DNA of 64,000 bases from Bosea sp. AS-1 (GTDB taxonomy: Bacteria > Pseudomonadota > Alphaproteobacteria > Rhizobiales > Beijerinckiaceae). The notes below the pieces were generated by a model. The model did not search any database, had not been told where the DNA came from, and saw nothing but the letters and a program-made list of their open reading frames with translations. The translations under genes and the position numbers were made by a program. Shown one piece after another: positions 17,601 through 24,814 of the stretch. Where the stretch lies: contig NZ_CP022372.1 in the NCBI RefSeq assembly GCF_002220095.1, positions 1,460,501-1,524,500 of the forward strand, written 5' to 3'. Each line of letters starts with the position of its first letter. Position 1 is the first letter of the stretch.

Positions 17601-18679
17601 TTTACATGCGCGCCTGGTACCGGCTGATGGGCGCCCGGATCGGGCGCGGGGCCGAGATCTCGACCAATCTGTCAGGCCGTTACGACGTCACCGGCATCGG
17701 CGCCGGCAACTTCATCGCCGACGAGGTCGTCTTCGGCGACGAGGAGATGCGCCGCGGCTATATGCGCCTCGATGAGACGCGCACCGGCGAGCAGGTCTTC
17801 GTCGGCAACGATGCCGTGGTGCCGCCGGGCAGCATCATCCCGGACCGGGTGCTGATCGGCATCAAGTCGAAGCCGCCGGCGAACGACCGCATGCAGCCCG
17901 GCGACACCTGGTTCGGCTCGCCGCCGATCAAGCTGCCGACTCGGCAGAAGGTCGATCTCGGTGCCGACTGGACCTACAAGCCCTCCTTTGCCAAGCAGTT
18001 CGGGCGTGGCGTCTTCGAGGCGCTGCACACCTCTTTCCCGGCGATGCTGTTCATCACCTTCGGCACGATCGCGGTCGATACGGTGCTGCAGCAGAAGATC
18101 AACGAGGGTGATTGGCTTGGCCTCGTCACCTCCTTCATGGGCGTCGCGGTCCTTATCGCGCTGGTGCAGGCGCTGATCTGCGCAGGCGTCAAATGGCTGA
18201 TGATGGGCGTCTACAAGCCGGTGATGAAGCCGATGTGGTCGTGGTGGGCGATGCGCACCGAGGCGGTCGCCGTGATGTATTGGGGCCTTGGCGGCAAGGT
18301 GCTGTTCGACTATCTGCGCGGCACGCCGTTCCTGCCCTGGTTCCTGATGCTGTTCGGCGCGAAATACGGCAAGGGTGTCTGGCTCGACTCGACCGACATC
18401 ACCGAGTTCGACTGCATCAAGGTCGGCGACTTCTGCACGATCAACGCCCATTCGGCGCTGCAGACCCATCTCTACGAGGATCGGGTGATGAAGGTCGGCC
18501 GGGTCCGGCTCGGCAAGGGCGTCTGCGTCGGCGCGGGCGCGACCGTGCTCTACGACACCCATGTCGGCGACTATGCGCAGATCGGACTGCTCACCGTGAT
18601 CATGAAGGGCGAGAACCTGCCGGCACATACGCGCTGGGAAGGTGCGCCTGCGGTTCCGGCGAAAGCGCCCGCGCACTGA
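14666..18679 (+). CDS. Pls/PosA-family membrane non-ribosomal peptide synthetase
   Basis: 1337 aa, the size of epsilon-poly-L-lysine synthetase (Pls). Order: adenylation domain (~30-540) with [11 protein letters not shown] (~181), FDLS (~228), [36 protein letters not shown] and the MVSGKVDRK lysine; carrier domain with DLGGHSL (~566, phosphopantetheine Ser); then six predicted membrane segments in pairs (~627-700, ~867-940, ~1123-1190), each pair followed by a hexapeptide/beta-helix-like domain (~742-850, ~988-1090, ~1230-1330). There is no condensation or thioesterase domain; in Pls the C-terminal part does the condensation. By hand alignment the specificity residues read about D-L-E-D-I-L-T-V-V-K; the acidic residues would suit a basic amino acid. 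No phosphopantetheinyl transferase is adjacent. Confidence 0.9.
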   Translation: [1337 protein letters not shown]

Positions 18680-18694
18680 CTGGCCTGGCGGCGC

Positions 18695-19501
18695 TCAGCC
18701 GGCCCGGCGCGCCATTCCGTTCGTCGGAGTGGCGCTGCCGAGGAGCGGGAGTGCCGCTTCCTCGGGACGCAGTTCGCGTACCGCGCCCTTGGGCAAGTCG
18801 CCGAGGTCGAGGCCCCCGATCTTGACGCGGACGAGGCGCAATACGTCGGCCCCTGCCGCTTCGACGATCCGTCGAATCTGCCGGTTGCGGCCCTCGTCGA
18901 TCACCATCTCGACCCAGGCATTACGTTCGCCCTGGCGCAGCAGCTCAGCCGATTTGATCGTCAACACCTCGCCATCCGTGACGGCGCCTTGTCGCAGCCT
19001 CGTCATGAAGGGTTCGTCCGGCACCCGGTCGATCTGGACGTGATAGGTTTTCTCGACACCCGAGGCAGGATCGAGAATGCGCTGCGCCCAGCGCGTATCG
19101 TTGCTCATCAGCAGCAGGCCTTCGCTCGCCATGTCGAGCCGCCCAACAGGGGCGAGGTGGGGCAGCTCGAGGTCTCCGAGGCAGGAATAGACGGTCTGCC
19201 GGCCGTCCGGGTCGCTGGCCGTCGTCACCACGCCGCGCGGCTTGTTGAGCATGAGGTAGATGCGGCGTGCGGCCAAGACCGCCTCGCCGTCGACCTGCAA
19301 ACGCACTCGTCTCGGATCGACGCGCAGCTCGGGATGACGGATGATACGGCCATCGACCGCGACACGCCCTTCCCGTGCCAGCTTCTCGGCCTGGGTGCGC
19401 GAACAATAGCCCAGCTTGGAGAGGGCGCGGGCGAGGCTGACGGTCGCCGTGGTGGTCGGGGCAGGGCGCCTGCGGAAGGGTTTCATGCGGGGCCTGGACA
19501 T
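18695..19501 (-). CDS. RluB/RsuA-type rRNA pseudouridine synthase
   Basis: 268 aa from the start used here. An S4 domain (LARALSKLGYCSRTQAEKL) is followed by the catalytic RsuA-family block with GRLDMASEGLLL (Asp nucleophile) and the EGRNRQIRR motif. It isomerises a uridine in rRNA; which subunit and site cannot be told. ATG 19501 and ATG 19486 are both possible; an earlier in-frame start at 19681 adds a basic low-complexity tail that is probably not translated. Convergent with the Pls-type gene, 15 bp apart. Confidence 0.9.
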   Translation of the reverse strand: MSRPRMKPFRRRPAPTTTATVSLARALSKLGYCSRTQAEKLAREGRVAVDGRIIRHPELRVDPRRVRLQVDGEAVLAARRIYLMLNKPRGVVTTASDPDGRQTVYSCLGDLELPHLAPVGRLDMASEGLLLMSNDTRWAQRILDPASGVEKTYHVQIDRVPDEPFMTRLRQGAVTDGEVLTIKSAELLRQGERNAWVEMVIDEGRNRQIRRIVEAAGADVLRLVRVKIGGLDLGDLPKGAVRELRPEEAALPLLGSATPTNGMARRAG

Positions 19502-19876
19502 CGAGCGTCGACTGATCGCAGCTCCGCGATGATGCGGCGATGCTGACCTCGACAGACTCGCGCGGTTGCCGGGCTTCGCGCGCGAAGCCCTTGTTGAATT
19601 CGGAAAGGTGGCTTGGCCGGATGGCTCGCTGCCGCGACCGCGCGGGCTGGCGAGCCGATGCATCCCCGAAACCGCCGACAAGGCGGTTCGGGGCTAAAGT
19701 CCCGCGATGATGGGGCTCCCGGGGCGCCAGGAGCGCAAGGGGCAAGGGGGCTTGCGGCTCATGGTGGCGCTTGAAGCCGGTGCGGAGCGGCCTTGTCAAT
19801 GGCCATGGCGGCCCGAGCGGGGTTTCGCCGCGCACCGATCCGGCTTAAGAGCCGGTACGAAACGCATCGGGCTCCC
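19502..19876. other. Gene-free 375-bp stretch with one hairpin
   Basis: Space between the divergent pseudouridine synthase and chorismate synthase genes. I see no credible ORF or RNA gene. It contains a hairpin at 19664-19693 (CCCCGAAACCGCC with GGCGGTTCGGGG, one bulged A, 5-nt loop) without a T-run. It presumably holds both promoters, which I cannot pin down. Confidence 0.5.
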
Positions 19877-20995
19877 ATGTCGCACAACAGCTTCGGCCAT
19901 CTCTTCCGCGTCACCACCTTCGGCGAGAGCCATGGGCCTGCCATCGGCTGCGTCGTCGATGGCTGCCCGCCGCTGATCCCGCTGACGGAAGCCGACATCC
20001 AGGGCGATCTCGACCGACGCCGGCCGGGACAGTCCCGCTTCACCACGCAGCGCCAGGAGCCGGACCAGGTCCGCATCGTGTCCGGCGTCTTCGCGCGCGA
20101 GAGCGATGGCGTGCAGGTGACGACGGGCACCTCGATCGGGCTGATGATCGACAATGTCGACCAGCGCTCGAAGGATTATTCCGACATCAAGGACAAGTAC
20201 CGGCCGGGCCACGCCGACTACACCTATGACGTCAAATACGGCATCCGCGACTATCGCGGCGGCGGGCGTTCATCGGCGCGCGAGACGGCGATGCGGGTCG
20301 CCGCCGGCGCCATCGCCCGCAAGGTCGTGCCGGGCATGGTCGTGCGCGGCGCGCTCGTCCAGATCGGCCCGCACAAGATCGACCGTGCCAACTGGGATTG
20401 GGAGGAGGTCGGCCGCAACCCCTTCTTCTGTCCGGATGCTAAAGCTGCCGCCTTCTTCGCCGATTACCTCGACGGCATTCGCAAGGCCGGCTCTTCGATC
20501 GGCGCCGTGCTGGAGATCGTGGCGGAAGGCGTGCCGCCCGGTCTTGGCGCGCCGATCTACAGCAAGCTCGATGCCGAGATCGCCGCGGCGCTGATGAGCA
20601 TCAACGCGGTGAAGGGCGTCGAGATCGGCGAGGGCTTCGGCGCGGCCGAGCTCTCCGGCGAGGAGAATGCCGACGAGATGCGCGCCGGCAATGACGGGCG
20701 CCCGCTCTTCCTCTCCAACCATGCCGGTGGCATCCTGGGCGGCATCTCGACCGGCCAGCCGATCGTGGCGCGCTTCGCGGTGAAGCCGACCTCCTCGATC
20801 CTGGCGACGCGCGCCACCGTGACCCGGTCCGGCGGCGAGGCGGAGATGTTCACCAAGGGCCGTCACGACCCCTGCGTTGGCATCCGGGCCGTGCCGGTGG
20901 GCGAAGCGATGGTCGCCTGCGTTCTGGCGGATCAATATCTGCGCCATCGCGGCCAGGTGGGCGTCGTCGAGCCGCGCTGGCCGTTCCAGGAATAG
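19877..20995 (+). CDS. aroC: Chorismate synthase
   Basis: 372 aa. Final step of the shikimate pathway, EPSP to chorismate, needing reduced [17 protein letters not shown] at the N-terminus, [12 protein letters not shown] (~48), [19 protein letters not shown] (~125) and [17 protein letters not shown] (~325) match the family. I took ATG 19877 because the protein begins MSHNSFG, as in orthologues; an upstream in-frame ATG at 19793 is unlikely. It ends 107 bp before ribB on the same strand. Confidence 0.95.
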   Translation: MSHNSFGHLFRVTTFGESHGPAIGCVVDGCPPLIPLTEADIQGDLDRRRPGQSRFTTQRQEPDQVRIVSGVFARESDGVQVTTGTSIGLMIDNVDQRSKDYSDIKDKYRPGHADYTYDVKYGIRDYRGGGRSSARETAMRVAAGAIARKVVPGMVVRGALVQIGPHKIDRANWDWEEVGRNPFFCPDAKAAAFFADYLDGIRKAGSSIGAVLEIVAEGVPPGLGAPIYSKLDAEIAAALMSINAVKGVEIGEGFGAAELSGEENADEMRAGNDGRPLFLSNHAGGILGGISTGQPIVARFAVKPTSSILATRATVTRSGGEAEMFTKGRHDPCVGIRAVPVGEAMVACVLADQYLRHRGQVGVVEPRWPFQE

Positions 20996-21030
20996 GCTCG
21001 AGCTGGTTCGCAGGCCACGAAGGCAAACTT

Positions 21031-21110
21031 GCATTTCAGCAATACTGAAAATGCATCATCGCTTCATTGCGGATGAAGTGCCGGCGCATTAGCTTCTCCG
21101 GCATGAAGCT
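21031..21110 (+). promoter_or_regulatory. Cluster of inverted repeats in front of the HTH-RibB gene
   Basis: Three palindromes in 80 bp. (1) GCATTTCAG-caata-CTGAAAATGC (21031-21054, one extra A). (2) CTTCAT-tgcgg-ATGAAG (21062-21078, perfect). (3) AGCTTC-tccggcat-GAAGCT (21091-21110), which encloses the ATG at 21103. The first two look like operators or a stem in the leader, the third could mask the start codon. No RFN (FMN riboswitch) signature is visible in this short leader. Confidence 0.5.
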
Positions 21111-22383
21111 CGATGCCTGGCTCCGGCAGAACAAGATCGCGCGCAGCGCCTTCGCCAAGCAGGTCGGCCTGTCGCCGGCCAGCGTGACCGCGCTGTGCAA
21201 CGATCCGGCCGCCTGGATCTCCCGCGAAAGCGCCGAGCGCATCGCTGCCGCCACGGGCGGCTCCGTCACCCCCAATGATTTCCTCGGCCTGTCCGGGCCG
21301 CGCGAGGCTGCCATGTCGAACAATGTCGCAGAGACCATCGAAGCCTTCGCCCGTGGCGAGATCGTCATCGTCACCGATGATGATGACCGCGAGAACGAGG
21401 GCGACCTCATCGTTGCCGCCTCGCTCTGCACGCCGGAGAAGATGGCCTTCATCATCCGCAACACCTGCGGCATCGTCTGCGCGCCGCTGACCGCGAGCGA
21501 GGCCCGGCGACTGCGGCTCGACCCGATGGTGTCTTCGAACGACGCTCCGCTCGGCACCGCCTTCACCATTACGGTCGACGTCAAGCACGGGCTGACCACC
21601 GGCATTTCGGCCGAACAGCGCACCAACACGGTTCGCGCGCTGGCCAACGGCAATATGGGCGCGGCCGATTTCGTTCGTCCCGGCCATGTCTTCCCGCTGA
21701 TCGCCAAGGATGGCGGCGTGCTGATGCGCTCCGGCCATACGGAAGCTGCCGTCGACTTGTGCAAGCTCGCCGAGCTGCCGCAAGTCGGCGTGATCTGCGA
21801 ACTCGCCAATGACGACGGCACGGTGATGAAGGGCCCGCAGATCACGGCCTTTGCCGAGAAGCACGGCCTCAAGCAGATCACGGTGGCGGATCTGATCGCC
21901 TATCGGCAGTCGCGCGAGAAGCTCGTCGAGCGGGTGCATTCCTTCCCGGTCAAGACCGCTTTCGGCGAGATGACGGGGCATGTCTATGTCACCCCCTTCG
22001 AGGACACGCAGCATTTCGCCTTCGTGATGGGCAAGCTCGGCGATGGCGAGAAGGTGCCGGCCCGGCTGCATCGTGCCGATGTTGTCTCCGACGTGCTGGG
22101 TGGGGCGGGCGCGATCCAGTGCGCGCTCCGGCGCTTCCAGCAGGAAGGGCGGGGCGTGCTGATCTATCTGCGCGACGGCACCGCCGGGGTGCCGATCAAG
22201 AGCGTCGACGAGGAAGGCTCGGATGCGCTGCGCAGCCAGCAATGGAGGGAGGTTGGCCTCGGCGCACAGATCCTGCGCGATCTCGGCGTCGCCTCGATCG
22301 TCAACCTCGCCTCCTCGCCGCGTTCCTTCGTGGGGCTGAGCGGCTTCGGCATCGAGATCGCCGAGACGCAGCCGCTGGAGTGA
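21103..22383 (+). CDS. ribB: 3,4-dihydroxy-2-butanone 4-phosphate synthase with N-terminal HTH domain and degenerate GCH-II tail
   Basis: 426 aa in three parts. Residues 1-62 read as a Cro/XRE-like helix-turn-helix (DAWLRQNKIARSAFAKQVGL, then SPASVTALC). Residues ~75-275 are DHBP synthase, which makes the four-carbon precursor of riboflavin from ribulose 5-phosphate; DDDDRENEGDLIVAA carries the Mg2+ ligands and SGHTEAAVDLCKLA is intact. Residues ~280-426 look like GTP cyclohydrolase II but lack the zinc cysteines (RLHRADVVSDVLGG at the place of the Cys motif), so this is a RibBX, not a bifunctional RibBA. A start at the internal Met 21313, preceded by GAGG, would remove the HTH. Confidence 0.9.
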   Translation: MKLDAWLRQNKIARSAFAKQVGLSPASVTALCNDPAAWISRESAERIAAATGGSVTPNDFLGLSGPREAAMSNNVAETIEAFARGEIVIVTDDDDRENEGDLIVAASLCTPEKMAFIIRNTCGIVCAPLTASEARRLRLDPMVSSNDAPLGTAFTITVDVKHGLTTGISAEQRTNTVRALANGNMGAADFVRPGHVFPLIAKDGGVLMRSGHTEAAVDLCKLAELPQVGVICELANDDGTVMKGPQITAFAEKHGLKQITVADLIAYRQSREKLVERVHSFPVKTAFGEMTGHVYVTPFEDTQHFAFVMGKLGDGEKVPARLHRADVVSDVLGGAGAIQCALRRFQQEGRGVLIYLRDGTAGVPIKSVDEEGSDALRSQQWREVGLGAQILRDLGVASIVNLASSPRSFVGLSGFGIEIAETQPLE

Positions 22384-22392
22384 GCGGCGCTC

Positions 22393-22431
22393 AGAGCATG
22401 TCCGCGTTTCTCCGAAGCGCGGACATGCTCT
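22393..22431. repeat. 14-bp perfect hairpin between convergent ribB and deacetylase genes
   Basis: AGAGCATGTCCGCG (22393-22406) and CGCGGACATGCTCT (22418-22431) with an 11-nt loop. It belongs to the AGAGCATG palindrome type seen widely in this bacterial order. It could act as a bidirectional end structure, although T-runs are missing. Confidence 0.65.
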
Positions 22432-22447
22432 GCCTTCTTGTATTCTC

Positions 22448-22491
22448 GCATTTTCTTCACGCGAACCGGTGTCCACTTCGCTCGAAAATGC
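22448..22491. repeat. Dispersed Hyphomicrobiales-type element with GCATTTTC/GAAAATGC ends
   Basis: Arms GCATTTTC (22448-22455) and GAAAATGC (22484-22491) enclose a core with ACGCGAACCGGTGTCCACTT, a sequence found many times in genomes of this order. The element ends two bases before the stop codon of the deacetylase gene. Confidence 0.65.
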
Positions 22492-22492
22492 G

Positions 22493-23449
22493 CTAGCTCC
22501 CCATCAGCGCGCCGACATGGGCGGCGGTCGACTTCGCCAATCCTTCGAGGTCGTAGCCGCCCTCCAATACCGAAACGAGGCGCCCGCCGGCGTGCCTGTC
22601 GGCGATTTCCATCAGCTTCCGGGTCGCCCAGGCGAAGTCGGCCTCGCGCAGGTTGATGTCGGCGAGCGGATCGCGCCAATGCGCATCGAAGCCGGCGGAA
22701 ACGACGATCAGGTCCGGGCGGAACGCCATGACGCGCGGCAGGATGCCGATGTCGAAGGCGTCGCGGAATTCGTCCGAGCCGTCGCCGGCTGCGAGCGCGA
22801 CGTTGACGATGGTGCCGTGGGTGCCCCGTTCCGAGGGAGCGCCGGTGCCGGGATAGAGCGGCATCTCGTGCACGGAGGCGTAGAGCACGCTCGGATCGCT
22901 CCAGAAGATATCCTGCGTGCCGTTGCCGTGGTGGACGTCCCAGTCGACGATGGCGACGCGCTCCGCCCCATGCTCCTTCTGGGCATGGCGGGCTGCGATG
23001 GCGGCGCTGTTGAAGAAGCAGAAGCCCATGGCGCGTTCGCGTTCGGCGTGATGGCCGGGCGGGCGCATGGCGCAGAAGGCGTTTCGCGCCTTGCCCGTCA
23101 TCACCTCGTCCACGGCAAATGTGGCGCCGCCGATACCGCGCAGGGCCGCCTCGACCGTGCCGGGCGACAATGTCGTATCGGCGTCGAGATACACGAAGCC
23201 CTCCCGCGGGGAGGCATCGAGGATCGCCTGCACATAGGGCTCAGGATGGCAAAGCGTTACCTGCTCCAGCGTGCCGAGCGGCGCTTCGACCCGAATCAGC
23301 GGTGCGAACCGCTCGTCCTCGAGCGCGCGTTCCACGGCTCTCAGACGGTCAGGGCGCTCGGGATGGCCGATCGGCATGGCATGGAGCAGCCCGGCAGGAT
23401 GGGTGATCAGCAGGGTCGTCAAAGGCAGTTCATCCAGTCGCGATGGCAT
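22493..23449 (-). CDS. Histone deacetylase-family amidohydrolase
   Basis: 318 aa. Zn-dependent deacetylase fold. The histidine pair is in RPPGHHAER (~130), the metal ligands in VDWDVHHGNGTQD (~170, Asp and His) and SAGFDAH (~255, Asp), and EGGYD is near 295. Bacterial members act on acetyl-lysine proteins, acetylpolyamines or acetoin-related substrates; this one resembles the class II HDAC group. Soluble, with no partner gene in the neighbourhood. Convergent with ribB. Confidence 0.9.
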   Translation of the reverse strand: MPSRLDELPLTTLLITHPAGLLHAMPIGHPERPDRLRAVERALEDERFAPLIRVEAPLGTLEQVTLCHPEPYVQAILDASPREGFVYLDADTTLSPGTVEAALRGIGGATFAVDEVMTGKARNAFCAMRPPGHHAERERAMGFCFFNSAAIAARHAQKEHGAERVAIVDWDVHHGNGTQDIFWSDPSVLYASVHEMPLYPGTGAPSERGTHGTIVNVALAAGDGSDEFRDAFDIGILPRVMAFRPDLIVVSAGFDAHWRDPLADINLREADFAWATRKLMEIADRHAGGRLVSVLEGGYDLEGLAKSTAAHVGALMGS

Positions 23450-23652
23450 TCAACAGTGAAACCGTGACCACTTTGCCACGCTGGCTGCGGGAGCATCCAG
23501 CGGCGGCGGAACAAGATTGCGCCATGCCGGTTTGGAGCCTAGTTCTGCGCAGGATCATCGCCTCCCGTGCCTTGCGGCTCCCTGCCGGCGATACGAAGCG
23601 TTAACGTTCGATTCATCATAAAGGCTGCCTTCGGGTCGCTCGGGTGGAGGCT

Positions 23653-24249
23653 ATGAAAAAGACCGTCTTCGTCGCTCTGGCTGTGTCGGCGCTGCTGGGC
23701 GCATGCCAGTACAAGAGCGTGAGCGCTCCGACACTCTCGGCCCGCGATGCCGAATATATCGCGCTGGTCCCGAAGTACGACACCTATCTCCCGTATCTCC
23801 CCTACGAGATCGCCGACCCGACCGGTGAGCCGCCCGGGACGATCTATATCGATACCAAGCAGAAGTTCCTCTACCTCGTCCTGCCGAACCGGAAGGCGAT
23901 CCGCTATGGTGTCGCGACCGGTGACGAGGCCTATGGCTGGACCGGCGAGGCCGTCATCCAGCGCAAGGCCGAGTGGCCGCGCTGGACCCCGCCAGCCGAG
24001 ATGGTCAAGCGCTGGCCGCATCTGAAGCCCGTTGCGGGCGGCATGAATGGTGGCCCGGAGAATCCGCTGGGGGCGCGTGCGCTCTATCTCTACCAGAACG
24101 GTCACGACACGCTTTACCGCATTCACGGCACCAACGAGCCCGAGACGATCGGCCGTGCCGCCTCGTCCGGCTGCATCCGGATGCGGAACATCGACGTGAT
24201 CGACCTGTTCAACCGCGTGCCGGTCGGCGCCAAGGTCGTCGTGGTCTGA
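23653..24249 (+). CDS. L,D-transpeptidase (YkuD domain) lipoprotein
   Basis: 198 aa. Lipobox LLGAC (Cys about 18) after a short signal peptide, then a YkuD domain with the catalytic motif IHGTNEPETIGRAASSGCIRM (His and Cys, about 155-177, the HX14-17SXGC pattern). Such enzymes form 3-3 cross-links in peptidoglycan or attach proteins to it. I chose ATG 23653 since GGAGG lies 4 nt upstream. A strong terminator follows at 24274. Confidence 0.92.
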   Translation: MKKTVFVALAVSALLGACQYKSVSAPTLSARDAEYIALVPKYDTYLPYLPYEIADPTGEPPGTIYIDTKQKFLYLVLPNRKAIRYGVATGDEAYGWTGEAVIQRKAEWPRWTPPAEMVKRWPHLKPVAGGMNGGPENPLGARALYLYQNGHDTLYRIHGTNEPETIGRAASSGCIRMRNIDVIDLFNRVPVGAKVVVV

Positions 24250-24273
24250 CGTTTCGCGCGATAGCGTTCTTCG

Positions 24274-24305
24274 ATGGCGGGTGCCGGCCGGCACCCGCCA
24301 TTTTT
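24274..24305 (+). terminator. Rho-independent terminator after the L,D-transpeptidase gene
   Basis: A perfect 28-nt palindrome (left half ATGGCGGGTGCCGG) at 24274-24301 followed by TTTTT. Confidence 0.92.
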
Positions 24306-24328
24306 CGTTTAGGACGCCGGTAGGGCAC

Positions 24329-24362
24329 AAAAAGACCGGCGGGAGATGACTCCGCGCCGGTC
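24329..24362 (-). terminator. Rho-independent terminator for the 69-residue gene
   Basis: On the minus strand GACCGGCG (24362-24355) pairs with CGCCGGTC (24341-24334), followed by five T (24333-24329 on the complement). It lies 27 bp beyond the stop of the small minus-strand gene. Confidence 0.85.
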
Positions 24363-24389
24363 AGTTATTGGGTCTCGAAAGGGGAGGTT

Positions 24390-24599
24390 TCAGTCGTCGA
24401 AACCGTGGCGGAGAACGCTCGGCAGATCGGCCTTGCGTGCCTCGCCCGACTCTTTCAACGCATGAGGGTTCCGCCGGGTTCCGGCCGCAACCGCCTGAAT
24501 CGCGATGGGGCGGAAACGCGATGCATAGGTCTCCCGCGCCGAAGCGTCGTGGAAGCCCTTCCGGGATTGCGTGTGGGAACGCGCGTTGAGATGAGTCAT
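24390..24599 (-). CDS. Small basic protein of unknown function, 69 aa
   Basis: Begins MTHLNARSHTQSRKGFHDAS and ends SVLRHGFDD; very rich in Arg, His and Ala, no membrane segment, no cysteine. I recognise no family. Support for a real gene: AGGAG just before ATG 24599, a proper terminator right behind it, a separate terminator between it and the aminotransferase gene, and codon use like its neighbours. The frame stays open further upstream to 24779, but that part crosses a terminator hairpin. Confidence 0.62.
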   Translation of the reverse strand: MTHLNARSHTQSRKGFHDASARETYASRFRPIAIQAVAAGTRRNPHALKESGEARKADLPSVLRHGFDD

Positions 24600-24755
24600 G
24601 GCTCCTGACTTCACTGATTGTCCGATGCCGGCCGGGTCTCGCTGGCCGACGAAAGCAGGCTGACGCCGAATCAGGACGGCCACGGGGCGCGATCGTGATT
24701 TGTTCGTGGCGTCCCGTGCGTCCTCGCCGCTTTTCGCCATATTGCTGAACACAAC

Positions 24756-24789
24756 AAAAAAGAGCCGGGCGCAGTGCACCCGGCTCTTT
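24756..24789 (-). terminator. Rho-independent terminator after the aminotransferase gene
   Basis: AAAGAGCCGGG (24759-24769) and CCCGGCTCTTT (24779-24789) with a 9-nt loop; on the minus strand the stem is followed by a run of T. It could also work in the plus direction. Confidence 0.92.
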
Positions 24790-24814
24790 CGTTCGTCGCG
24801 AGGGCGTGCGCCAG

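Noticed and set aside
21000..21102. FMN (RFN) riboswitch before ribB
   Set aside because: The space is too short and the conserved RFN helices and loop sequences are not visible; only simple palindromes are.
21103..22383. Bifunctional RibBA (with active GTP cyclohydrolase II)
   Set aside because: The zinc-binding cysteines of GCH-II are missing, so only the DHBP synthase part can be active.
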